Of a DNA stretch of 64,000 bases, positions 21,500 to 35,800 are shown piece by piece. Positions within the stretch are counted from its first letter, which is position 1; the number at the start of each line of letters is the position of its first letter. Origin of the DNA: Glandiceps talaboti (taxonomy: Eukaryota; Hemichordata; Enteropneusta; Spengelidae); assembly GCF_964340395.1 (NCBI RefSeq), contig NC_135566.1, forward strand, positions 12,468,001 through 12,532,000. Direction: 5' to 3'. The notes beneath the pieces were generated by a model. The model saw only the letters and a list, made by a program, of their open reading frames with translations. It made no database searches and had not been told where the DNA came from. Position numbers and translations under genes: made by a program.

Positions 21500-23548
21500 T
21501 ATGACTTTGTTAGTTTGGTGACCACCTCCAACCATTACAATCTGGTAGTGGCATCACTTTCACTGGTTCCAATGTCTTTCAACATCTTTCGAGTCTTAAA
21601 TATTGACTTTTTTTTATTTTTATGTTGCATGATGTGTTAATTCTTGTGATAGCAATATACTGCTTTTTATCGAAGAAATAGTATGGCACTTACAAATCAT
21701 GTATATATTCCAACAAACCACACATTTTTTGCACTCTTTACAACTTCCTATGCCCGGATACATAATTTTCATAATGTCCTGATTCACAACAAACCATGTG
21801 TGTCATATGATTAATTGAGTGCCACTTGAAAGAAAAAAGGAGTTCTATATTCTGCCTGTGAGGGCGCAGTACCTATGTGATAGCAGAATGTAATTAAAAG
21901 TTTTTAACATGATCATTTGGACAAAACCACCAACAAATTTTGAAATATTTTACATTTCTACCCAATTTTCGACACTTATTGTACTCTATATACTTTATAA
22001 TATCACTCTGAAAACAGAAAGTCACAAAAACTTCTATTTTTTTAGTAAACTATACGCACGCAAAGCAACCAATTTTGTACAAAAAATTTACACCTAATAA
22101 AAAAAAACCCACTACACCAACAAGTAATGAATGGTATAGTACTGTTTACCCAGGAAGCAGTTAACCTCTTTATGACCAGGGGGTGTCATTCCTAAGGTCA
22201 AAACTTCTGAAAGTTCGTTATGTTCTACACACCCGTATAGTACAATGTAAAGAGTGTATACATGCTGACAGTGACACCCCTGTAGTGAGAAGTTTTTTTG
22301 TTTTAGCCCAATAAGCACACCGTTGGCTAGTAAGCTGGCTGACATCACAGAACACACAAAAACTGTTCACTTCTAAACAGGGTAGAAGTTGTCTGTAAAC
22401 TGAAAATATAAGGTGGGTGATATTTCATCATGTTTACATCATTACAACTTGCTCCTGTTATGTCTCTACAGATAAGTTCAAAGCACAAAAAAAATTTTTC
22501 CTTATTACGTAAATTGAAGTCCTCAAGTAAGTTGAATATTTCACCCTGTGAAAAAAATAAATTTGGCTAGTATCATGAAAAGATAGGTTTTCAAACTGTG
22601 TCACGTTTTTGACATTGAGTAGTTGTTTTTTTCTCTCTCTGGTTTATCTCTCAGTTTGGCATGACTAAGACCTGAGCTGTGATATAAGATTGCATTTCAT
22701 AATCTCTAGGCATCTCAAGACTTCAAAGAAATTACAATTTCTCCACATTTAACCTTCTCAAGTTGCTTAAAGTTCACTTGAGGGGTTGCAGCTATGATTC
22801 CCTGCTTCAGTATGAGAAATGTTCACCTATGCCCTATTGTCTCATTGACTGACCTTTGATTCCAGAATTCACCTTTGACCTTTGACATCATAATTTATAC
22901 TTTGATCTATGTATTATGCACATTCTCTCTCTCTCTTTCTGTCAACACTACAGTTTACTATACACAGAGGTGAAATAAAAATAACTAGAATTTGAAAAAA
23001 ATTTTGTCTTGACTCATACCTGCAGCATCTCTCACAACAGATGAAACTGTACACAAAGTGAAAAGTGGTTTTGCTGGCCATCTCTGGTCATTGTCAATGT
23101 CTAGGGGGACTGTGACACGATCACATCATTCAAGAGTACATAGAAAGCAGATTCCCCATTTCTCTTAAACTTAGTGTTGAACACTTGCAGCAGATCAAAA
23201 GCGTCTTCAATTTAAAATGACGTCCTATCATTGTCACCAGTGTGCCCTCTATGTCAATTTGCCATACTACGAATGGACTCATGGGTACTTCTTGTGACAC
23301 ATCACAATGTTGTATCCTTATACATTACCATGTGGTGACTCGCAAGAAAACCCAGGGTTTTTTTGATCTCGACCAACTGCAAAAGTACTTTATTACAGGA
23401 CACACTGGTTACAGGCTTTATTTTTACATTATTAAAACTGTGCCTATCCAAAAATCTTCAGTCACTTAAAGTATTTTCAGACATCATGAAAAAAAAAAGG
23501 ACGTAAGCCACTCCAAAAATGATAACAACAGAAAAGAGAAACAGAGAA
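21500..23548. other. Non-coding stretch 3' of the CCDC74-like gene
   Basis: No gene seen. A smaller inverted pair GGGGTGTCA / TGACACCCC lies at about 22180-22285. A DR1-type nuclear-receptor half-site pair lies at 22869-22881. Confidence 0.6.
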
Positions 23549-23549
23549 T

Positions 23550-23555
23550 TTTATT
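23550..23555 (-). terminator. Polyadenylation signal AATAAA of the CCDC74-like gene
   Basis: AATAAA on the minus strand, 174 bp after the stop codon. It is the first such hexamer downstream of the reading frame. Confidence 0.6.
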
Positions 23556-23728
23556 TTCATGGCCTTTGGGGTTTGGGTTCACATCACAACTTTACAAAGT
23601 TATACTGACTTGGTGTGGCTTGGGTGGGAATCGTCTTCAGTAATTGACGAGGTAACAACTGGGCAAAAACACACAAAACTGACAGACATTCTAAATATAC
23701 AACATTGTAATATATATATACACCATAT

Positions 23729-26700
23729 CTACAACACAACTTCTTTCCGTTGCCTCTGTTTTTTCAATCCGTCCATTCTTTTCTTCCTCTCCACAACCTT
23801 ATTGCCCATGGTTTGTGTGAGTGCAGGCAAACTGACATGTTCTCTTGTTTGGAACGCTGCTTCTGGTAACTTCCTTGATTGGCCTTTGAGAGCAATTTTT
23901 GGCAATTTCCCTGATCTGAAATATTTCAATAAATGAGATAAAAAAAAATAAATAAATAATGCGAAATAAAAAATAACATGTGACATATACTAGGATATAT
24001 CATTTCAATTTAGTTGCCCAAAATGAGAAAAATATTGGACATAGAAATTATATTTATGAATATTAAAATTTGTCACACTGTTATCATGATGCCAATACAG
24101 TAAATTTTACATGACATATTCCAAGATTGAGTGAAATTGTGCCCAAAGCACTACACAATTATTACACAGAATTGTTACAAGCCATTATACTTCACTAACT
24201 TCCGTGTCAGCATACAATACCACCAATACTTAAAGATTAAATCACAGATTTAATCCTACACAAAGCAATTTCTATCCTACCAGGTCCCCATCTTTACAGT
24301 GAGTTATATGTGTACACAACAATGGTTCAAATCTAGACTCAGGACTTTGGTTAATCAGAAACAAATGGCTGTGGCAAGGCTAGAACCAACACTTGTAAAT
24401 CAGTCACTCTAACCATGACTCCACAACCAGCAATATACAGATTATGGGCCAGTCACTCTAACCATTCATCCATCATGACTCCACAACCTGCAATGTACAG
24501 ATTACAAGCCAGTCACTCTAACCATTCAACCATCATGACTCCACAACCAGCAATGTACAGATTATGACTCAGCCCCTCTAACCATTCAACATCAGGACTT
24601 TTAATACATATACAAAATGTACATGTATAAATGTTATGGTACAAACTAGAACAACACATTATAAGAAAAGTTTCCAAAATATTTTGCTTACCCATGTGGG
24701 TCTTCTTGCTCTCCTTCCTCAGCTACGTATGCTTTAGCTAGTAGATATGCATCAGGTGTCCACTTGTGTGAATATAAGACATCTTTCAAATCGGCTTTTA
24801 ATCTCATTAGCTGTAATGTTAACACACAAATAGAGATGATTAAAATGAAGACACTGCAAATCTCACTTTTAGATATGGTCAGTGATTGTACTGCAGTACA
24901 TACACATAATATACAGTTGTCAATATGCACTGTGGACCAAGCTTGAAAATATAACAATTCATACAGCTTCAGACCTACAAGTTGTAGAAGTACTTTTTGG
25001 TCATGCATAAGTACGACAAGGACATTATGTAAACTAGTGAGGTTTAAGCTACAATTGCCATAACTGTAGCATTTTTGGAGACTTTTTGGAAGAAGAAATA
25101 TATTTGCATAAATTAGCATAAATTAAGTGGTCAACATAGATGACATCGACACAGAAATGCCGGTGTATAAACCCATACCCTCTGTCTTGTGTCACCTAAC
25201 TAGGGGTTTAAAGATGGTCAAATACGGTACTTCACTATCAACAACACCAAGACTAAAGCAGTATTACAGAATGATCTCCCCAAACAATTGTTCCCATCAC
25301 TGTTATTGCTCCTTTAAAGTATCTAAAAAATTGAATAAAACTAGAATTGAACTTACCTCATGTGATTGTTTATCATTTTGTCTTTGTAAATGCCTAATAA
25401 TCATTTCACATTCTTCTAGGGTGGGTGGTCTAGGAGCTCCTTCTTTAGGTCTGACCTGTAAAGGATCTGTGCTAGGATTCAACGCCTCGACGGCTATCTG
25501 TAGCTGTGAGTGTGGACTGGTTTGTTGGGAAACCTCAGTACTGGCTGGTCTGAAAATTTAAAACAGAATGGTTGCCTTATAATATTGACAGACTCAGTGC
25601 CTAAAGTATCATTTATGTATTAAGTATTGTTACTATTAGATGTTTCTTATGTTTGATGGAGTCAGCTGATACATTGAGCGATGAAGTGGTTATCAAAATT
25701 TACATGTTATTTACAGTGCACCTTGTTATGCAAATATAAAATTTAAGTTTTTAAGTGAAACGTGGTCAGCAAAGATACATGGGTTATCAACATTTCTATA
25801 TCAATTAGACTGCACAGAGAATCCAATGTTCTGTATAATTTTTGCCTCGTTTTGAGATACATCATGTATGAAATTTGCATATTATTCAAAAATGCACCTT
25901 GTATGGTTATTGGTTAACTTCTGTATAATTTTCAGACAGATTACATGATATCATTATCATGATCATAACAATAATTGTAACCCAAAATGGTACATGCTCC
26001 TCCATTTTATGTAGATTTAAGTATATATTTCCAAACTAATAATGTGATTGGCTGCTTGCCAGATGAGAACGAAACCATTGCAAATATGTTGTGCAACTCA
26101 CAACATAAACAAAGAAATTCAGCTGATTCTATCAATATGTATCAATTTTTTAGCCTTAGTGAAAAAAAATTCAGACAGAAAATGTATTGAAATAACATAA
26201 CCCATCACCATTGAACATGGACACACACACACTAGAACCAACTATTACTTTTTCAAACGGACAGTGAACAAGATTTGCTACGGCACAATTTAACATAGTT
26301 TGTAGAGATTTGATTACTTTATGTCTGGGTTAATTGGGTGTTGAGTCCCAGTGTTTATAGTAAACTTAGTAATAATGAGATATACAGCCACAGAAAGCAG
26401 AACGTTTAATATAGATTACAAAGAGAAGTTTGATACCATTTTAAATTACCATAGATTACATTAAATTATCATAGATTATGAAAGCTGGTAGCTGACAAGT
26501 TATAAGCCATGAGGAGCTGTTCATTAAAAACAGATCTGACTGTGTAGACTGGTTTACATGTACAAAGATGAAGAGAATGAGACAAGGAGATACAATGACA
26601 CACACCATTACCCTATCAACCCCACATCTCCAAAGTGGTGTCATCCATCAGGTAGCAACCAACAGGAATGTGCCAAAATGTACAGACAGTGGGGTTGACC

Positions 26701-29700
26701 AGGATAAAGGTACATGCAAATACAAACACGGCAAAAAATAAAATCCGTGCAGGTTAAAAGCATAACACGATGGAGCTACAATGCTACTGGCTAAGCAATG
26801 ATAGAGATGTACATACATATATACACATGTACATGTATGGTGGTAGTGACCATGATGTGGAAAAAAACAAAAAAATGCTGGTTTCCATGGTGATGACACA
26901 GCAAGAAGTGATGACACTGCAGCCTTGTGAACTCCACACTGTGCATGCTTACCTCTTGTTAAGAGTTTGTTCGACAAGTTGTTGGAGATACGCGTTTCTA
27001 CTACGGGCGTCTCTTAATGCATACCTCAAATTTTCAACTTCTTCTTCAAGGAACATTTTCTTTAGTTCATCCAACTTTTGTGCTGAAAAATAAAAAGTAA
27101 ATATTCATCATAATTTTACTTTATGATATGATATTCCACAAAGAATGAAAAATGTCTGCGAAATCAAGATCTGGCATGTATCAAAGTTGATTCTATTATC
27201 TTTAAGCTGAGTTTATAAATTTTTTACTCTGGTGAAAACACTTACATAGAAACTTTATTAAACTATTCTTGTATACTGTTACATTGATGCATGCCTTCTA
27301 TGACATTACAACTTTATTCTGGCATTGTTAAAACAGTCGATGTATAGCAGGGATTTTCTTGACATTTTTAATGGGCATGACAAATTACATCATCAGATCA
27401 CTGATACGTTATATCTTTATACCTAGTGTGAGTTCAGTCAGTTACAAGTTATGGTTAAGTGTTCTTCAGAATGTAGAATATGGTGTGCAGCTTTTAAGAA
27501 TATGCGACAAAAATTCTGCCTAAAAATGTATAAACACAGGTTGTGCCCCTTTAACAATTAAGAAGTAAACTACATGTATTTAGAAGCTTTCAACTTATAA
27601 GTGGCTCTACAGTCTAATCCTGCCAGTAGAGTGTAGGCCACTCTACACAGGAATGCTGGAAAGTAGAAAATACTGTATATGTGCAACTACAAGAGATAAA
27701 GTCATGGAGATTCTAGAATTGCCATCGGGACATTCCTCACCCTTGCCCTTAAATGTATAATCAACTTTTTTTCTAATACCTTTCAGCCATAAGCACTGAC
27801 ATGGAGTCTATACTGCACACCACTATGTTTCCACAAAAGTTTTTAGAACCATTAATGACAAGAGCCTGAAACCTTTGGCATATTCTAGATTGTACTTTTC
27901 TGCAGATTTTACAGCATAACTGTCTGTAGAAGGGACTCGCAGTAAAAATGCCTCAAGAACTTGGGTAGATTTCAACTCCTCGAAAACACCTTTATGAAAA
28001 CATTGTACTGTGTAATATTTGAAGCGCATTCTACATGCGTGTACATTCCAACATATAGTGTTTGTATCCCACCACAGGTAGAATCTAGCACAGATAAACC
28101 TCTCCATGTAAACAATGTGACATTTGTTCGCAATCTACACCCAGCAGACTACAAGCTTTACATGTGAAGTTTCCGACACCCCTATATAATATTGTATGGT
28201 CAGCATGAACATTGTACCTGGTATCCTCACAATGGCTTTTGTTAGTTGTGATGAATGGGTCTCACAATGACCAAGCAAATACACCCCCTCAACAAATTGG
28301 TGATCAATTTTCCAATATCTGAGATAAACGTATCTCTCAATTTGGAGTATTTAAAAGCAAAGAGTACAACTTGACCTTCCACCCCTGACCTCTGACCTAA
28401 GAATACATTATGACGACATATCATCCATCATCATTTCTCAACTCTTCAAGCATCTACAAAATTTAGCGTTCAGACACACGTAGCAATTTGACATTATGAA
28501 CTCTCATTAACAACACAATTTGATGATTAATAAATTTTCACACTTTGACAATGTTAAAACCTATCCACAAATGTTGTCTATTTGCTTCAGTTTTCATTTT
28601 AAAATTTGTACATTAAAAATAGACGTCCGCTGTTTTCTACTTTGTTGGACTGGGGCCATTTTATCTTGGTCTAGGGACTATCTGCGGCTTTGTTTGAATC
28701 TCTTCATACAGAGAGATCTTGAGATTTGAAACCATGGATAGCCACTAGACTAATTCTATCTTTACAAGGTTTTATCAGAGACTTGCAAGTCTGCATGGAC
28801 TCCACAATGTACTGGCACAACATTTAGAAGGCGATTTTTTTTTAATGTAACCTTTTCAACAGTAAACCATACAAGTTTCAAATTTAACTTCTCAAGTGTT
28901 CCTCTGGAATCTGTGACATAATCACACAGTAGCATGGACTTTAGATGATTTACAAATATTACTGCACAAGGTCAGAGTTTAAATGAGTAAAGTCGTTTTA
29001 TTGACCAATTTCAGGAGTTCTTTGCCTTGCCTGTCGATTTTCCAAGCTCATAAAACAAACTATAACTTATTGACAGTGTCTGACAACATGTTTGTAAAAC
29101 TGGCAATCTATTGTGTCACATTTGACATTCTGCCAGCGTTGTTCAACTTTAATGTCACAAGACAAGTCTGTGGCCATTGTATGGAGTCTGTTTTCATTAC
29201 AAACAGTGACAATTTATTGCCAAAGATATTAGAGTTTTATTATCGTGAAATGAAGAAACTTCACTTTAACTTTCCCAAGGTCACAGTTTAGCTTAGAAAC
29301 TATGCTATCTGACAGTCTAGAATCTAGGCTATTTGACTGTAAGATACGTCGTCGTGTTGTTCAGCACTATCAGACGTGAGTGCTGGCTGATAGCGTGGCA
29401 CGAATGTTGTATTTTACAGACTATCTCAACACACAGTTAGAAGAGAACAATCACTAGATTAGAAATGAAGCCAACAAGGAGTCACTAGACTAATGTAACT
29501 GTAACCTGGTTCGAAAATTCAAAAGACAACTGGGGAGTTCTTTATTTGGTTGACTAGTTCCAACATTTATAGCCATGCTTTCACCTGCCCTAACTTATTG
29601 AGACTTACTCATATCTTTGATACACAGGATAAAAGTGGTTTTCAGCATTTTTTTTGCTTCACACAAAAACTCATCAAAAATGCATTCAAGCACTCCATGT

Positions 29701-30265
29701 CTCATTTAGCTGTAACACCAATTTGGGTCTTTGAATATATTCTATCAGGATTTTTTGCACAAGAATGAACATGTATACTGGTCACTATAAAACAGCGTTG
29801 AACTGTTCTAAAAGAAAAACATGGTCCCTGGTAAACCACCACAGGGGAACTTCACAAATCTAACTTTATAGTGAATGAAACAACCAGAAGTACCTAAATA
29901 GAGACCACAATAGCAATGTGTGGGCAATGAACACTTTCAGAGAGAACAAAATTTGCAATGGTTAAAGCTACTTCTATGTAAGAACAGGAAACCTTTGTGT
30001 AACTTCTCAAAAAAAACATTGAAACACCTGCAAGGTGTATTTGTCAAAGTATAATTGTAATCAGCATACTAAAACCCCCTAGAGGGTAATAATATGGAAA
30101 CCCCATCATGCTTGTAGCGACAAAGGCAAGCTTGAACACTCAGGGTTTCAACACTAGGGCACTAGAAAGCGGTTTTGTGGCAGCCATTCAACAAATATCC
30201 AAATTTCTTTGGACAAATAAAGATTTTTTTTTTAAAACACTTTTTTACTTCCCCTCTCTTTCTCT

Positions 30266-30319
<54 letters not shown>

Positions 30320-30540
30320 CACACACACATATTAAATTTTTAACACATAAACATGGATGCACATGTACACATATGCACATAACCATCCAGTAATGTGTTC
30401 ACGGTTAATGTTACTGTACCTCCATCTTGTCACAGGATCTCTAGTCAAAACATCAGTGACTTTACTAATTTTGGGGACTGCTTTACTATCTACAACTTCT
30501 ACACAGTTTGTACACAAACACACACAATGACACACACGGA

Positions 30541-30605
<65 letters not shown>

Positions 30606-32752
30606 ACAAATATACACCAAATGGAAGACTTTGAAAGTTTCTCCTACACAGTAGACACAAACTATCAAAAAACCAAACAAATGCAGTGCAGTGCAAACTT
30701 GCAGTCTTTAATTTAGTCTGTCTGGGTAAACAATACCCCACCATGGCAACACCCTGTGTAACAAAGCATCGGGTAATGTAATACTCTGGACAGAAGTAGC
30801 GACGTTCACCTTTCAAAAGCTATTAACAACTTACTGTTGAAAAAGTCTGTTATGAACAAAAGAGCTTTGAGCTCCTTTCATTTTTTTACAATGTGTGACA
30901 AAAACTGGCAGAGTGGTACTACAGTAGACCATTTAAAAGCCTTAATTAGCGACTGAAATCTTTCAGAGCCTGGGAAAAAATATCCGGTTACAAGGACATG
31001 GACCTACCATACACAGTAAGAGTGTTTGTAGATTTGGTGTGAAACCTCAAATAAACACTTTCAAGCGTTCTTTGAACTTACTAAACCGACCAAATATACT
31101 GTGGGTAGTCAACTGTTTGTTGTATCAAAAGAGCGGGTATCTATATGTTTCTCAGGGAACCTAGATTGACAAAGGCAACTATGAGGTCTGCTTTTTTGGC
31201 TGTGGCAGAGATATACTAACATTAGTTCATCCTATACCCACACTAGCTATTGTTACGTTGCATTGACTCACACCCGAGTTCACAGGGAGAATCCCTTGGG
31301 AGAATCGAATGAAGTGACTGACAACATAAAGGTTTGCCTTCACCTTTTCAGACCCTAGTATGTGTGTCAGGAGAAGCTGTCCACCAAATATCTAGTTTGT
31401 ATGTTAAAGATGTGTGTATGCCTCAGTGTAATGTGACAAACCGATCCACTGACTAACATAAACATGGTTTGCTGTCAAATTTTTTGATCCTATGAATCAG
31501 GAAAATCGGGTCAACAAATTCAACAAAAATCTACGCAGTCAAACTTCTAAGGTGTGTGTATTCCTTCAGAACAATTTGATACCATACATTATGCCATGCA
31601 CAAGTTAAACAAAAATATATGGAATTTATTCCCTGGTTGTTTTTACATCACAACAACAACAACAACAACAACACACATCTACATCACTGGTTCTGCTGTA
31701 TTTGAAACACGAGTCAAAACCTTTAAAACTGCCATTACTTTCCCTGATTTTTTTTTTATATTACTGGCGCTGGTATAATTGTTATTCCAAAATATTTTTC
31801 TTTATTCAGCCATGGGAAATATGAGTGACCTAAAGGGTCTTTATCACTACGTGTTGCTAGACGAGTAGTGACAACCGTTGGGTCACAAGTATTTTCCAGC
31901 TGAATGAAGAAAAATATTGGGGAATAACATCTTATTACATTTGAGCTGTGAACTGACCCCAATGACAGTTAACAAAATTACATCTGATGAATCTCTCTGT
32001 GAAGCGTTACCATTCAAATTTCTATTCAAATCCAGTCACATTAAATTTATTCCAGTACACAGGTCAATGAATAGTTTGTAATTTGTAAACCACAGTCAAT
32101 AAAAGTTGTACTATCTCACATACAGAAATTATAGAATACATGACTAGATAAAAGCTTAACAAGGAAACCTAATAATTTTCTGTATAGGCCCAAAAATTTG
32201 GAAATTGTTGAATGCTTTGGAAATGGTTGAATGGTCACTGCAGAGCAGCACCCCGGTACCCTACATGTCTACTGTTAAAGTGAGAGGAAACCGAAGTACC
32301 CCGAGAAAACCTGTGTTGTTATGTATAGGGTCAAACAATAAGTCCAATATTTATGACACTTACCTTGTGAATGAAGACTACCACTACTACAACTATCAGC
32401 TTCTCTGGATTTTATTGAAACTTCACTTAGTTCTATGGGGAAAAATCGGACAGAATACATGTAACTATTAGTTCAGGTTTACAAGAAATAAGTAACTATG
32501 TACCAGGGTACTTGAACCATTGTACTAGAGTATACAGACACTCCAGTGTAAGAAACTAGACTGTGTGGAATAGGGATGGAAGTACAAATACTATGTATGA
32601 TGCATGTAGTGGTTGTGAAAGTGAGGTAGGAGCAGCCCAAACAATTCATTTCATGTTTCTTTCGCTATATAGCATACTGAAATTAATGATATATACATGT
32701 ACAATTGTACTTGTAGGTGTGTGTGTGTGTACGCATGCACGCATCCATGTGT

Positions 32753-32795
<43 letters not shown>

Positions 32796-32818
32796 TATGC
32801 ATGCACGCATCCATGTGT

Positions 32819-32873
<55 letters not shown>

Positions 32874-35800
32874 TATGCATGCATGCGTATGTATGTGTAC
32901 ATGTGTGTGTATGCATGTGTGTGTATGAATGCATGCATGTGTGTGTCTGTGTCTGTGTCTATGTGCTGTCTGTGTCTATGTCTGTGTGTTAGTGTGTGTA
33001 TGCATGCATGCATGGTAGGGTGTGTGTGCGTAAGGGGTGCCATACATACATTTGTACATGCTTATTACATATCTATATAATTTTCTCAAATTCAAATCAA
33101 GAGGCCAGTATGATCAAGTGTGAAAAAGCAAACTCTTTCTGATGTCAACATAGGAAATCTAATGCTACAACATCTATGAGATATAATACATGTATCTCTG
33201 AGAAACATTTGACAGCACTGAATACACACAACAGTATGGGGGATATTTAGGCTATTCTGAATCAACAACAAATTGTAGGAGAACAGAATGGAATGAATAT
33301 CAAATACTACATGTACCAAATATATAAATAATATATAAACACAAGGCACATAGTTTGTGAAATACATACAGATAACAACTGGATTTTTAGAACATAGATG
33401 TACATGCAGTTTCACAGCAACAGAAAATAAGGAATCTAAGCTTGCACATTAACAATTGAAAGGTTTACTGTACGAGACTTCAACCACCATTTGAATACAA
33501 TCTCAGACAGTCCAAAAAACCTAACTGTAAACTAAATCACTTTCACAGGCAAATTAAATGGCATGCATGTATTCAATCTATGATTGATTTTTCCATCTAA
33601 TTATCAGAGTTTTCTATGTGTGATGTACTTGCATTCTAGTCATAAACAGTTCTAGTGAATGGCTGTCTATTTTGCTGCACTCAGCTAGACCAAGTCACTG
33701 TACAGAAACAGTGGGCATGTATCCATGCTGACACAGCTGTGTATGTGTGCATGCATGCATATGATGTGTGTTACACTGATAAAACCCTGACTAAGATTTC
33801 ATTTTTGTACAGTTCAGATTGCTTTCACTGAAATGGTAGCCCAGAGACTTTACTTGTCACATTCTCACAATCACAGGATACTGTTTGGTTAATTTCAAGG
33901 GTAGCTTGTGATTGCGAAGTCTCTGAGCTACTTTTAATATAAAGGGAATGGGGTTCAAGTACAGTTCTTGAGACTCGGCTCTCTGACCTGATGTACTGGA
34001 TTTTCTAGCAAACGACATTTTCAAGCCAGATAACCAAGTCTCTCAGCTAGTAGAGTTCAAATACAACTTACACTTCACAACACCAGACAGCAATAAACTA
34101 ACATGCATGTATTTAATTGTCAGGGTTTCAAAGTTTAAGATAATATTTTAACTCACCTTTCTTAGGACTTAACCCTTTGGCCATTACCAGTTTAAAATGT
34201 AAATCTATTGAGAAAAAAAGTGAAAACCAATAAAAATCAGTCAGAGTCCTACATATATCTGAATGTTGATTACAGCCTTAGGAGGAGCTGTTGTTACTGG
34301 AACAACATTTGCTTTTTTTTTTTTTTTTTTTTTTTTACATATATTGATGTTGCTGTACACTAGTATAATTGTCTGGTGATTAATTGCCCACAAATTCATA
34401 ATTTGTTAAAAAGTAATCATACCTGTTTTAAATTATTCATAATTCATTTCTGGGGTTTCAGCCATGTATGATAATTAATTTAATACTAACATAAATACTA
34501 GTAATTATATGCTAATTTATGGATTTATGTCATACAATTTACATATATATGTATTGATGCATCAGTGAATATAATGATCAAGCTACCTGTCACTGCCAGA
34601 TGGCTGAGGAGAGGAGTCAGTCACTAACAGAAATATAATATTCAAATAAAATACAAAGATATTTGCAAACTCTCGTTTCGAAAATTATTGACTGCATAAC
34701 ATTCACACATCAATATATTGTTTTATCTGCGAGAATGAATCATCATGGACTCTTGAGTTCATACTTGGTAATGAAAATTTAAACTCATGAGGATTCACTT
34801 TCAAGAAATTTTTTTGACTGTGCATAGAAATTTTCATTACTTTGTTTTATCCATTTTTGAATGCATAAATGTAAGTATAATTTGTTTATTGTTTGCACAT
34901 CTATCAGATTTGTCACATGTAAGAGCTACTTATGTTTTCTAGTAATTTCATCAAATTGATAGACAACAGACTTCCATTTTTTTTTTTTTTTTTTTTTTTT
35001 TGGGGGGGGGGAACTGTTATCACCTACAACTACAGTGCACCTTTAGACTTCACAGTCAGATTTTTTACATTCTTTTGGAAATTAATTTTACTATTTATTT
35101 ATTTATTAATTATGTTTTTTGTATTTAACTTTTGACAATAGTCAGGCAGTCCATACAGGTGACGAACACCTATAAATGTGGACCTCGGTACTTGACATCG
35201 CTGACAATTTTTTTATAAACCAACAACAGTACTCTACTCAACATTCAAGATCTTGCTGTTTGCGATGATATGTTGTTACCCATGACTATCAAAAATACAT
35301 CAATGTCTTTGGACTTGAACAATGGCTATAGCCTAAATCCTTGTCAATTTACCATCTACGATGACGTCAACTAGGTAACCTACTTCAGCATTGCATGGAC
35401 ACGGTCACAGTCAACTACAATCCATTGTTCAACATCACAGATACTGTTAGTTTGTGGTTGCCAATATTATCAAGAGCACAAATATTTCTGATCCTATAAA
35501 TTCGTAGATATGAAGAAGACTCCTCTAGCCATGAATTAGTAGGTGTAATCATAGACCCTCCACCAATGTGGGTGGAGGGTCTATGGTGTAATTCATCCTC
35601 TATCGAATAACTACACAAATAGAAGCTTCATCTACAGTAAATATTTATTTTGGAATATTTAATTTCAAGTAATTTCATGCCACTATCTAGTAATTACCTG
35701 TTAGCATTAATAACATTAATTAAATGCTCCTGAAGGAGATTATTTTGATGCATTTCAGTCTGATAAAGCAATGCTGCTGATTATGCAGATATGGAATTCT

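Noticed and set aside
25127-25561. 144-codon plus-strand frame near exon 6 of the CCDC74-like gene
   Set aside because: Overlaps a minus-strand coding exon with correct splice sites and family match.
27823-28107. Candidate missing exon of the CCDC74-like gene
   Set aside because: Open for 94 codons, but no acceptor/donor pair gives the needed length and phase, and the residues do not fit a coiled-coil linker.
28983-29291. 102-codon plus-strand frame
   Set aside because: No homology recognised, no splice context, lies in an intron of the CCDC74-like gene; length is within chance for this composition.
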